Assembly (NCBI GenBank): GCA_003284275.1
Contig: QBVU01000001.1
Location: forward strand, 62,001-126,000
Length of the DNA stretch: 64,000 nt
Reading direction: 5' to 3'
From: Pelagibacteraceae bacterium AG-313-A04
Lineage (GTDB): Bacteria; Pseudomonadota; Alphaproteobacteria; Pelagibacterales; Pelagibacteraceae
Part shown: positions 31,801 through 41,713 of the stretch, piece by piece
How positions within the stretch are numbered: position 1 is the stretch's first letter
How the letters are laid out: each line of letters begins with the position of its first letter
Translations under genes and position numbers: made by a program
The notes under the pieces: model-generated
Databases searched by the model: none
The model's input: the letters and a program-made list of their open reading frames with translations, nothing else
What the model was told of the DNA's origin: nothing

Positions 31801-33381
31801 GGTTACTTGGCTAAAGTTTTGTCTAAAATAATGTGATACAGGTCTAAAATGACTTGATAGTACGGCGACTGGAGTATCATCACCCATCGAGCCTGAAGCT
31901 TCTTTTCCTTCTTCTGCCATTGGGTGAAGAATTAACTCTAAGTCTTCTATACTTAATCCTGATAAAAATTGTCTCCTCCTTAAATCCTCGCCTAAGTAAT
32001 TTGGCTTTTCTCCTCCAAATGAAATCTTTTTTTCTAAATCAATAATTTGTTTATTATATTTTTTATAATCTTTTGCTAAAAGGTCCTTAATTTCTTTATC
32101 TTTGAATAATTTTCCTTTTTTTAAATCGATTGCAATGATTTGACCTGGACCAAGTTTTCCTTTTTCGATTATTTTTTCCTCTGGAATTTTAATCATTCCA
32201 GTTTCTGAACCTGCAAAAAATAGATCGTCTGAGGTGATTGAATATCTTAAAGGCCTTAGTCCGTTTCTATCGGAGGAAGCCAAAACCCATTTCGCATCAG
32301 TTGCGCAAATGGCTGCGGGCCCATCCCAAGGTTCGATTGAGCTGTTTAGGAAATTAAATAAGTCTTGGTGGTTTTTTGGAACTGTTTTGCTTCTCTTTGA
32401 CCATGAGTCTGGTATCATCATCAATTTTATTAACGGCGCTAATTTTCCTGAATGTGTTAAAAGTTCGAAAACATTATCAAGCGCACCCGAGTCGGATGAA
32501 CTTCTAATCACAGGTTTCAGATTTTTTACATCTTTAAAAAGCGGACTAGACATATCTTGCTCGTGAATTTTCATCCAGTTTATATTTCCTTTTACTGTAT
32601 TAATCTCACCATTGTGTGCCAGAGTTCTAAAAGGTTGAGCTAGATCCCAGCTAGGAAAGGTATTAGTTGAATATCTTTGGTGAAAAATTGCAAATCTTGA
32701 TGTTAACTTTTTATCGTTTAGATCTGGATAAAACTCCGATAACATTTCAGCAAGAAACATACCTTTATAAACAATAGATCTTGAACTGAAAGAACAGATG
32801 TAAAAATCTTTAATTTGTTTATCTCTCGCAACTTTTTCAATCTTTTTTCGGGTTTCGAATAAATCTCTTTCAAGATCATTGGTTTGCAGAGTCTCATTTT
32901 TTTTAAACATTACTTGAGCAATTTCTGGACGGTTTTGATCAGCAGTTTTACCTAAAACGCTAGGATTAATTGGAACTTGTCTCCAGCCATATATATAATA
33001 GTTTTCAGCTAATAAAGCTGACTCGATTATCTCCCTGCATTTTTCTTGTTCTGAATAATCCGTCCTTGGAAGAAAAACCATGCCAACGCAAATTCTTTTA
33101 TTTTCATCAAGAGTATGACCTGTCGATGAAATTTTTTCTTTAAAAAAGTCTGGTGCTATTTCGATTTGAATTCCTGCTCCATCTCCTGACTTACCGTCTG
33201 CATCCACAGCCCCTCTGTGCCAAATAGCTTTTAGTGCCTCGATACCATACTCAACGATTTTTCTAGTTTTTTTTCCATTTGTAGATGCAATTAATCCAAC
33301 GCCACAAGCATCATGTTCCATATCTGAAGTGTAATTAAAACTTTTCTCTAATATTTTTTTATTTTTTTTGTAATTTTTCAT
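28885..33381 (-). CDS. gltB: Glutamate synthase large subunit
   Basis: Class II amidotransferase start CGVGLIAS after the pro-peptide; [37 protein letters not shown]; C-terminal GXGXG domain. Confidence 0.98.
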   Translation of the reverse strand: [1498 protein letters not shown]

Positions 33382-33386
33382 AAGAT

Positions 33387-34832
33387 TTATGCTGCCACTT
33401 CTGATTTATTTTTTTTGGCTTTTAATTGCAGATATTTTTCGATTTGAAAAGCAGCGTCACGTCCATCTCGAATTGCCCATACTACAAGTGAAGCTCCTCT
33501 AACTATATCTCCAGCTGCAAATATTCCGTCTAAATTAGTTTGCATTGACTTTAAATCAATTTTTAAAGTCCCCCATTGTGAAACTACTAATTCTTTAGCG
33601 TTAAACAACTTAGGTAGATTTTCAGGATCAAAACCTAAAGATTTAATTACAAGATCTGCTGGGATATTATATTCGGATCCCTTATTTATTTCAGGCCTTC
33701 TCCTGCCTGATGAGTCAGGTTCGCCTAATTTCATTTTATGAACTTCCACTGACTCAACTTTATCTGCTCCAACGAATCTTTTTGGGCTTGTTAACCAAAC
33801 AAATTCGACTCCTTCTTCAATTGCATTTCCTACTTCTCTTGCTGATCCCGGCATATTTTCTCGATCACGTCTATATAAACATTTTACTGATTTAGCTTTC
33901 TGTCTTACTGAAGTCCTAACGCAGTCCATAGCTGTATCTCCTCCTCCGATTACAACAACATTTTTTCCTTCAGCATTCAAAGTGCCATCATCAAATAGTT
34001 TAACATTATCACCCAAACCTTTTCTGTTAGATGCAGTTAAAAAATCCATTGCAGGAAAAATATTTTGAAGATTGTGACCAGGTATTTCTATTTCTCTTGC
34101 TTTATAAACTCCAGTTGCAATCAGTATTGCATCATGAATTTCTTTAAGTTCGTATAAGGTTTTATCTTTTCCAACCTCAAAATTTTGAATAAATTTTATG
34201 CCAGAGTCTTTTAATAAATTTGTTCTTCTTTCTACAACAAATTTTTCTAATTTGAAGTTTGGAATACCATAAATTAGAAGACCACCTGGTCTATCATATC
34301 TGTCATAGATTGTTACCTGATAACCTGATTTTCGAAGTTCTTCAGCACAAGCCATTCCTGCTGGACCAGCGCCTATTATTCCAACTGATTGTTTTAACTC
34401 TCTTTTAATTTTTACAGGTTTTACCCAACCTTTGTCCCATGCCGTGTCTGTTATATATTTTTCTATAGAACCTATTGTTACGGTTCCATGACCTGATTGC
34501 TCTATTACGCAATTCCCCTCGCAAAGCCTATCTTGAGGACAAATTCTACCACATACTTCTGGCATGTTATTCGTACTTTGTGATAATTCATAAGCCTCTT
34601 TAAGACGACCTTCTGCAGTTAACTTAAGCCAATCAGGGATATTATTACTTAATGGACAATGTATTTGACAAAAAGGAACTCCGCACTGAGAACACCTGCT
34701 TGATTGTTCTGTAGCTTTATTGGTAATAAATTCGTTGTAAATTTCGTTAAAATCGTCTTTTCTTTTCTTAGTATTTCTTTTTTCAGGTGTTTCCTGTTTA
34801 ACGTCTACAAACTGGAGCATTTTTTTTGTCAT
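33387..34832 (-). CDS. gltD: Glutamate synthase small subunit
   Basis: CSQCGVPFCQIHCPLSNNIPDWL, VGIIGAGPAGMACAEELRKSGYQVTIYDR. Confidence 0.97.
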   Translation of the reverse strand: MTKKMLQFVDVKQETPEKRNTKKRKDDFNEIYNEFITNKATEQSSRCSQCGVPFCQIHCPLSNNIPDWLKLTAEGRLKEAYELSQSTNNMPEVCGRICPQDRLCEGNCVIEQSGHGTVTIGSIEKYITDTAWDKGWVKPVKIKRELKQSVGIIGAGPAGMACAEELRKSGYQVTIYDRYDRPGGLLIYGIPNFKLEKFVVERRTNLLKDSGIKFIQNFEVGKDKTLYELKEIHDAILIATGVYKAREIEIPGHNLQNIFPAMDFLTASNRKGLGDNVKLFDDGTLNAEGKNVVVIGGGDTAMDCVRTSVRQKAKSVKCLYRRDRENMPGSAREVGNAIEEGVEFVWLTSPKRFVGADKVESVEVHKMKLGEPDSSGRRRPEINKGSEYNIPADLVIKSLGFDPENLPKLFNAKELVVSQWGTLKIDLKSMQTNLDGIFAAGDIVRGASLVVWAIRDGRDAAFQIEKYLQLKAKKNKSEVAA

Positions 34833-34932
34833 AAATGAGTTAAATAAGTTATGAATGAAGGGATTAACAGCTTTTAAAGGTCAGTAATAGTTACCTAAAT
34901 GGTAAAAACACCAAATAAATGATGTCATTTCT

Positions 34933-34949
34933 TGCATACCTGATATGCA
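34933..34949. promoter_or_regulatory. Perfect inverted repeat in the gltD/uppP divergent region
   Basis: TGCATA-CCTGA-TATGCA, 6-bp arms, 5-nt spacer, between divergent genes. Confidence 0.35.
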
Positions 34950-34996
34950 TTCAAAATTGCCAATAATATAACAATCTTTTAATCTAGTTTCTAACA

Positions 34997-35752
34997 GTGA
35001 TTGAAATATTAATTTTATCTTTTATTCAAGGTGTGACTGAGTTTCTGCCGGTAAGCTCTTCCTCACATTTAATTTTAGTATCAGAGTACATTAACTTTGA
35101 AGAGCATAACCTCTCTATAGATGTGAGTTTGCATATAGGCTCATTTTTAGCAGTTATATTGTACTTTCACAGAGACATATTAGATTTTTTAAAAAATAAA
35201 TTTTTATTTCTAAAAATTTTTATTTCATCTGCGCCAGTGATGATAATTGGTTTTTTTTTAGTAAAATTTGGTTTAGTAGAAAAATTTAGGAACTTAGAGA
35301 TAATTGCGTGGATGACGATTATATTTGGAGTTTTACTTTATATAAGTGATCGATTTTCTCTCGATAAAAACTTAGACAAAAATTTTTCATTAAAATCAGC
35401 AATCATAGTAGGTTTGTTTCAAATCTTGTCTTTAATACCAGGTGTAAGTAGATCGGGAATAGCCATAACAGCAGCCAGATTATTAAATTTTAAAAGAGTC
35501 GACTCAGCAAAAATCTCATTTTTACTTTCAATTCCAATTTTGGGTGGAGTTTCATTTTTTGGATTAAAAAATTTAGTTACGTTAAACGATAGTTTTCTTA
35601 TAAAATTGAATTTATTATCTATTTTATTTTCTTTTATATTTTCACTTTTAACTATTAAGTATTTTTTAAAATATATTAACAAATTTAATTTAAATTTATT
35701 TGTTTATTACAGAATATTATTAGGTTTGATTCTTCTGTACTTAACATTATAA
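34997..35752 (+). CDS. uppP: Undecaprenyl-diphosphatase (BacA/UppP)
   Basis: SFIQGVTEFLPVSSSSHLILV and LIPGVSRSGIAITAARLL. Confidence 0.95.
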   Translation: MIEILILSFIQGVTEFLPVSSSSHLILVSEYINFEEHNLSIDVSLHIGSFLAVILYFHRDILDFLKNKFLFLKIFISSAPVMIIGFFLVKFGLVEKFRNLEIIAWMTIIFGVLLYISDRFSLDKNLDKNFSLKSAIIVGLFQILSLIPGVSRSGIAITAARLLNFKRVDSAKISFLLSIPILGGVSFFGLKNLVTLNDSFLIKLNLLSILFSFIFSLLTIKYFLKYINKFNLNLFVYYRILLGLILLYLTL

Positions 35753-35883
35753 AATTATTGCTAGAAATAATAATAATAATAAAACTATAAGGAAAAAAAG
35801 TATGACAGATTTTTGTAAAGATAAATTTAATAAAAATTTCATATTCTATATATTTAATATTTTAAAAAAAAAATCAAATAAAA

Positions 35884-35960
35884 TGGTGCGCCTGCTAGGA
35901 TTTGAACCCAGAACCTCCTGGTCCGTAGCCAAGCGCTCTATCCAGTTGAGCTACAGGCGC
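35884..35960 (-). tRNA. tRNA-Arg (ACG), CCA encoded
   Basis: GCGCCTGTAGCTCAACTGGATAGAGCGCTTGGCTACGGACCAGGAGGTTCTGGGTTCAAATCCTAGCAGGCGCACCA. Confidence 0.96.
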
Positions 35961-36005
35961 TTTTGTTGTATTAAAAATTTTACTTAATATTATAAATAAC
36001 ATATT

Positions 36006-37313
36006 TTGATCTCAATGTACTTATCAAAAAATAACTTTCTTAGTGTGCTGCTAGCGTTGTTTCCAATCAGTTTTATAGCAGGAAACTTAATAATAAATTT
36101 AATTTCAATTTTATTAATAATTTCGACATTTATCTTTTTTAAGAAAGAGCCATTTAAGATAAAATTTTATATTTTGGACAAAATAATTTTAGTTTTTTTC
36201 CTAATAGTTTTGTTAAGCGGGGTCGTAAGTGCTATTGGTTGGTATCTTGAAGACTCTTGGAAAAGTCCTTTTAAAACTATATTAAGATCAACGCTATTTT
36301 TTAGATATTTTCTTCTTTATATTGTTTTGAGATTTTTAATTGAAAATAAAATTATAAATTTAAAATTTTTTTTCATTACATGTGCTCTTTCATCTTTGTT
36401 TGTAAGTTTAGATATTTTTTATCAATATAAATTTGGGCAAGATATTTTTGGATTTGAAACTGTTTGGGAAAGAAAACTGAGTGGTCCATTTGGAGACGAA
36501 TTAATAGCAGGAGGATTTATCCAAAGATTTTCATTATTTTCATTTTTTGTTTTACCATTATTTTTTACAGAAAAATCGAAAATACTTTCCAAATATTTAA
36601 TACCGATTTTATTCATAATTTTTTTTACTGCAATCATTTTATCAGGAAACAGAATGCCATTATTATTATTTGTCTTTTCTATATTTTTGATTTTGATATT
36701 TAATAAACAGACCATAAAATATTTTCTTCCATTTGTAATTATCTTTTCAGTAATCTTTGCTATTATTTTTAATTTTAATTCTGAAGTAAGGATTAACTTC
36801 TCAAATTTACATAAGCAGATTTCTAAAACAACTTTAATTCTTCTTAACAAAGATTTAGGGAATGAGAGTGTCCCTTCTTATTTTCTGGAATTTAGTAGTT
36901 TTTATGAGACTTGGAAGCTCAATAAATATATTGGCGGTGGAATAAAAACTTTTAGATACTATTGTCACCTAAGAGATAAGATTGATAAAAATTCTAAATT
37001 TATTTGTAATATGCATCCTCATAATTATTATCTAGAAATTCTAACAGAAACTGGTTTAATCGGATTTATAGTCTGCATGAGTATATTTTCAATAATTTTA
37101 TACATTTCCCTCTTTAAAAAGTATTTTTCAACATCATCGCTTCAAAAAAATATAATTGTTGTTCCATTTATTTTCCTTTTTTTAATGGAAATTTTCCCTT
37201 TAAGAAGTAGTGGTAGTTTTTTTACGACATTGAATACAACTTATATTTTTCTAATTATAGGAATTTTGACTGGTTTAATTAGAAAAGAGAATTCAATTGA
37301 AAAGAAATATTAA
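36006..37313 (+). CDS. O-antigen ligase/polymerase-like membrane protein
   Basis: Multi-TM with a large loop and C-terminal MHPHNYYLEILTETGLIGFI motif of the Wzy_C family. Confidence 0.8.
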   Translation: MISMYLSKNNFLSVLLALFPISFIAGNLIINLISILLIISTFIFFKKEPFKIKFYILDKIILVFFLIVLLSGVVSAIGWYLEDSWKSPFKTILRSTLFFRYFLLYIVLRFLIENKIINLKFFFITCALSSLFVSLDIFYQYKFGQDIFGFETVWERKLSGPFGDELIAGGFIQRFSLFSFFVLPLFFTEKSKILSKYLIPILFIIFFTAIILSGNRMPLLLFVFSIFLILIFNKQTIKYFLPFVIIFSVIFAIIFNFNSEVRINFSNLHKQISKTTLILLNKDLGNESVPSYFLEFSSFYETWKLNKYIGGGIKTFRYYCHLRDKIDKNSKFICNMHPHNYYLEILTETGLIGFIVCMSIFSIILYISLFKKYFSTSSLQKNIIVVPFIFLFLMEIFPLRSSGSFFTTLNTTYIFLIIGILTGLIRKENSIEKKY

Positions 37314-37332
37314 TATATATAGATTAAATTAG

Positions 37333-38505
37333 ATGAGCGAAGTCTATATCACTTCTGCAGTAAGAACAGCGGTAGGAACACTAGGTAAATCATTGAAAAA
37401 TGTAAAAGCTGAGGAATTAGGTTCTTCAGTGATCTCGGAGTCTGTCAAAAAATCTAAAATTAATCCGGCCGAACTAGATGAGTTGATATTTGGTCAAGTT
37501 TTAACTGGAGGCTCAGGCCAAAACCCTGCTAGGCAAGCCGCTATGAAAGCTGGAATTCCAAAAGAAGTTCCCTCATATATTGTAAACCAAGTCTGCGGTT
37601 CTGGAATAAGATCTGTGGCTTCAGGTTTCCAAAGTATAAAAGGTGGAGACTCAAAAATACTTATAGCAGGAGGACAAGAAAGCATGTCACAAGCTCCACA
37701 TGCTATTCATCTAAGAGATGGGAAAAAATTAGGTGATACTGAGATGGTAGATACTATGATCAAAGACGGCTTATGGGATGCATTTCATGGATATCATATG
37801 GGCATAACTGCAGAAAATGTTGCAGAAAAATTTCAAGTTACGAGAGATGAACAAGATAAATTTGCTTTAAAATCCCAGGAAAAGGCGCTTAAAGCCCAAA
37901 CAGAAAATAAATTTAAGGAGGAAATAATTGATTTCAAAATCAAATCAAAGAAAGCAGAGATTAATTTCAATAAAGATGAACACCCAAGAGAAGGGATAAA
38001 TTTAGAAGCGCTCTCAAGATTAAAACCAGCATTTAAAAAAGATGGCACTGTGACCGCTGGAAATGCATCAGGTATCAATGATGGTGCTGCAGCTGTTACT
38101 TTAATGAACAGCAAAGAGGCAGAAAAAAGAGGCTTGAGAAAGTTAGTTAATGTAAAATCTTGGGCAAGTTGTGGTGTGGATCCAGCGTTAATGGGCACTG
38201 GCCCAATTCCATCTGCAAAGAAAGCATTGGATTTAGCTGGCTGGAAAATAAATGAGGTGGATTTATTTGAAATTAATGAAGCATTTGCAGCACAAAGTAT
38301 AGCTGTAATTAAAACCCTTTCAATTCCCGAAGAAAAGGTAAATGTTAATGGCGGCGCTATTGCTTTAGGTCATCCAATTGGTGCCTCGGGAACAAGAATT
38401 CTTGTCACTCTCATACATGAAATGATTAAACGAGATGTCAAAAAAGGTTTAGCAACTCTTTGTATCGGTGGGGGTATGGGTATTGCAATGTGTGTTGAAA
38501 GATAA
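37333..38505 (+). CDS. Acetyl-CoA C-acetyltransferase (thiolase)
   Basis: VNQVCGSGIRSVASG, NVNGGAIALGHPIGASGTRI, CIGGGMGIAMCVE. Confidence 0.95.
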   Translation: MSEVYITSAVRTAVGTLGKSLKNVKAEELGSSVISESVKKSKINPAELDELIFGQVLTGGSGQNPARQAAMKAGIPKEVPSYIVNQVCGSGIRSVASGFQSIKGGDSKILIAGGQESMSQAPHAIHLRDGKKLGDTEMVDTMIKDGLWDAFHGYHMGITAENVAEKFQVTRDEQDKFALKSQEKALKAQTENKFKEEIIDFKIKSKKAEINFNKDEHPREGINLEALSRLKPAFKKDGTVTAGNASGINDGAAAVTLMNSKEAEKRGLRKLVNVKSWASCGVDPALMGTGPIPSAKKALDLAGWKINEVDLFEINEAFAAQSIAVIKTLSIPEEKVNVNGGAIALGHPIGASGTRILVTLIHEMIKRDVKKGLATLCIGGGMGIAMCVER

Positions 38506-38516
38506 ATTTTTTTTCA

Positions 38517-39410
38517 ATGGAACTTCCTGTTGTAAATCACCCTGATTACGTAGCTAAAATTAACGACGACAACAAATTTCCTATTCAAAAGTTTGGTGCT
38601 TTAGCAGAACATCTATTAAATGCTGGTGTAGTTAAAAAGTTTTATATTCCTCAAGAATGCTCTACTGAAACTATGAAAACTTCACATTCATTAGAATATA
38701 TAAATCATATTAGAAACAAGACTTTAGATATAAAACTTCAGAAAAAAATTGGCTTTCCTATCAATGATAGTGTTGTGAGAAGATCATTTGTTGCAACTGG
38801 TGGAACTGTTCTCGCTAGTAAACTTGCATTAAACTCAAAACTAGCATGTAATACTGCAGGTGGTAGTCATCATGCTACATTTGATTGTGGTGCTGGTTAT
38901 TGTGTTTTTAATGATGTCGCTGTAGCAGCAAATTATTTGAAAAATAAAAGCTACGCAAAAAAAATACTTATAATCGATTTAGATGTACACCAAGGAAATG
39001 GTAATTCAGAAATATTTAAAAATGATACAAATATTCTAACATTTAGTATGCACTGTGCGTCCAATTACCCAGCAAAAAAATCGAAGAGTGATATTGATAT
39101 TGAACTCAAAGAAAAAATGGAAGACGAGGAATATTTAAATATTCTTCATAAAAATTTAAAAGAACTCAATAAAAATAAGTATGATTTTGTATTTTATGTA
39201 GCTGGAGTTGACATTCATTTTGAGGATAGATTGGGCAAACTAAAAATTACTGACGATGGAATTAATAAAAGAGATCAAATAGTAATTGAGAATTTCTATT
39301 CAAAAAATACTCCTTTGTGTGGTGTTTTAGGTGGAGGTTACAATAAGAGTTTTGAAAAACTTATTGAGCTTCATTCAATGTTACACAAAAATTGTGCTAA
39401 AATTATTTAA
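38517..39410 (+). CDS. Histone deacetylase/AcuC-family protein
   Basis: GGSHHATFDCGAGYCVFNDVAVAA and ILIIDLDVHQGNGN. Confidence 0.88.
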   Translation: MELPVVNHPDYVAKINDDNKFPIQKFGALAEHLLNAGVVKKFYIPQECSTETMKTSHSLEYINHIRNKTLDIKLQKKIGFPINDSVVRRSFVATGGTVLASKLALNSKLACNTAGGSHHATFDCGAGYCVFNDVAVAANYLKNKSYAKKILIIDLDVHQGNGNSEIFKNDTNILTFSMHCASNYPAKKSKSDIDIELKEKMEDEEYLNILHKNLKELNKNKYDFVFYVAGVDIHFEDRLGKLKITDDGINKRDQIVIENFYSKNTPLCGVLGGGYNKSFEKLIELHSMLHKNCAKII

Positions 39411-39411
39411 A

Positions 39412-39458
39412 CTCAGTCCCAACTACCTTTAATAGGAGTTCCAGGGTTTGGGACCGAG
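39412..39458 (-). ncRNA. Candidate structured RNA or atypical terminator downstream of acetoacetyl-CoA synthetase
   Basis: Minus strand CTCGGTCCC...GGGACTGAG 9-bp stem (one G.U) enclosing AACTCCT-ATTAA-AGGTAGTT; followed by TTTAAATAATTTT. Confidence 0.45.
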
Positions 39459-39512
39459 CATAATTAAAAATATCTTAAATATTAAAAGAAAATAATATTA
39501 GAAAATGACGCG

Positions 39513-41444
39513 CTACGATTTTAGCTGTGACAAGTTTTCAAAAAATTTTAAACTCTCTGGGTTAGCTATTGCCTCTTTATTGTTGATAGTTTCCCCATTA
39601 ATTACTTTTCTAACCGCTAGCTCAACTATTTTACCACTTTTAGTCCTTGGAATTTCTGGAACTTTAATAATTATTGAAGGAACATGTTTCGGAGAACAGT
39701 TTTTTCTTATTCTTGATTTGATCAATTTTATTTTTTCATCATCTAACTCTTCATTGTTTTTAGTTGTAATAAACAAGACAATCCTTACATCATCATTAAA
39801 ATCTTGCCCTACAACTAGCCCTTCGGTAATGAAATCGATGTCTTCAACTTGTTGATAAATTTCTGATGTTCCTATTCTTACACCTCCGGGGTTTAACGTA
39901 GCATCAGATCGTCCTCTCATGATAAAACCATTATTTATAGTTCGCTCAATGAAATCACCATGATGCCAAATATTTTCAAATTTATTGAAATAAGCCTTAT
40001 GATATTTTTGTCCGTCATCATCACCCCAAAACTTTACGGGCATGGATGGAAAAGGTTTTTTAACCACAAGCTCCCCTTTCTCTCCTTCTTTTATACTTTT
40101 TCCCTCATCTGTAAAAACATCCACATCAATACCTAAGCTTTGACCCTGAATTTCTCCCATGTATACATTTGAGTAAAGATTTCCTAAAACTAAACAGCCA
40201 ACTAAATCTGTTCCTCCTGCAATAGAGGCAAGATGAACATCTTTCTTTAAATTATCATATACATACTTAAAGCTTTCCTCAGCTAAGGGAGAGCCTGTTG
40301 AAGTTATTATTTTTATTGAACTTAGATCTAGATTTTTACTATTGTATTTTTCATTCTTTAAATGATCGATGTATTTAGCGCTAACTCCAAACAGATTTAT
40401 TTTCTTGTTTTGACAATACTCTAAGAGAACATCTATTTTTGGATATACAGGTGCTCCATCGAATAAAAATATAGAAGAACCTGTTGCTAATCCTCCAACC
40501 AACCAATTCCACATCATCCAGCCCGTAGTAGTATAATAAAATAATTTTTCATTATCCTTGATATCACAATGAAGCATAAATTCTTTATTATGTTCAATTA
40601 AAACGTTTCCAGCTCCATGTGTTATGCATTTTGGTTTTCCAGTGGTACCACTTGAAAAGAGAATATAAATGGGATGATTAAATTCAAATCGTTCAAAAGC
40701 TTCATCCATTTTTTCTTTTTCTAAAACCTGATCAAAGTTTATATAATTTTGCAGATTAATCTTTTCTTTCTTATTATATGCAAACACTAAAGTTTTTTTA
40801 ATTGAAGGAATTTGTTTTAAAATATTTTCAATTTTTTCAAGAATGTTAATTTTTTTACCATTATAAAAATAGTGATCACTAGTAATTAAAATACTAGGTT
40901 CAATTTGTTTAAATCTATCTACAACTCCTTGGATTCCAAAGTCTGGGGAACATGACGACCAGATAATTCCATTTTTTGCACAAGATAAGAAACCTATTAT
41001 AGACTCAATTTTATTTGGGACATAAGCAGCAACACGATCTCCTTTTTTTAAACCTATAGATTTTAAGTAGTTAGAAAATTTACAAACTTTACTATAAAGT
41101 TGTTTCCAAGAAATCTCTTCTTCAAACCCTTTCTCGGATAAAAAACTTATTGCTATCTCTGATGACTTTTTCTTAAGAATATTTTCAGAATAATTTAATT
41201 TAGAATCTGGAAAGAAATTAGTTTTATAAAATATCTTATTATATTTAATTATTTCTTTTCCTTTATCTCCAATAATCTTTGAATAGTCCCAAAACTTTGA
41301 CCAAAATTCCTCTGGATGATCTACTGACCATTTCCATAAATTTTTGAAATTATAGTTCGATTTTATATTTATATATTTTGAAAAATCCTCAAGAAGAGAC
41401 TCTTTTTTTCTTTTACCAGAGGGTTCCCACAGAAATTTTTCCAT
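39513..41444 (-). CDS. Acetoacetyl-CoA synthetase / acyl-CoA ligase
   Basis: YILFSSGTTGKPKCITHGAGNVLIEH, WMMWNWLVGGLATGSSI, MRGRSDATLNPGGVRIGTSEIY. Confidence 0.88.
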   Translation of the reverse strand: MEKFLWEPSGKRKKESLLEDFSKYINIKSNYNFKNLWKWSVDHPEEFWSKFWDYSKIIGDKGKEIIKYNKIFYKTNFFPDSKLNYSENILKKKSSEIAISFLSEKGFEEEISWKQLYSKVCKFSNYLKSIGLKKGDRVAAYVPNKIESIIGFLSCAKNGIIWSSCSPDFGIQGVVDRFKQIEPSILITSDHYFYNGKKINILEKIENILKQIPSIKKTLVFAYNKKEKINLQNYINFDQVLEKEKMDEAFERFEFNHPIYILFSSGTTGKPKCITHGAGNVLIEHNKEFMLHCDIKDNEKLFYYTTTGWMMWNWLVGGLATGSSIFLFDGAPVYPKIDVLLEYCQNKKINLFGVSAKYIDHLKNEKYNSKNLDLSSIKIITSTGSPLAEESFKYVYDNLKKDVHLASIAGGTDLVGCLVLGNLYSNVYMGEIQGQSLGIDVDVFTDEGKSIKEGEKGELVVKKPFPSMPVKFWGDDDGQKYHKAYFNKFENIWHHGDFIERTINNGFIMRGRSDATLNPGGVRIGTSEIYQQVEDIDFITEGLVVGQDFNDDVRIVLFITTKNNEELDDEKIKLIKSRIRKNCSPKHVPSIIIKVPEIPRTKSGKIVELAVRKVINGETINNKEAIANPESLKFFENLSQLKS

Positions 41445-41713
41445 AAAAGCTAGCTTAGCTTTTATTTTTTTATCTTAATAGATATTTTTTAAGAATAATT
41501 TTCTGAACTAAAACTGCTCTATTTGTTTTAATATCTCTTTTTTTAAATAAAAAATTTATTAACCAACGCATGTCACATATGAATAAAATTAATTGACGAA
41601 AAAAAGCAGAAAATATGACCAAAATTGATCTTATCCGACTATTTGCCCTATTCTTTAATGTTTATTAATTATTTATTTTTTAATATGTTGCACCCAGTTT
41701 ATAATAGCTAATT

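Noticed and set aside
35802-35987. 61-aa plus ORF MTDFCKDKFNKNF...
   Set aside because: It runs antisense through tRNA-Arg(ACG), and its C-terminus (RLLGFEPRTSWSVAKRSIQLSYRR) is the translated tRNA antisense.
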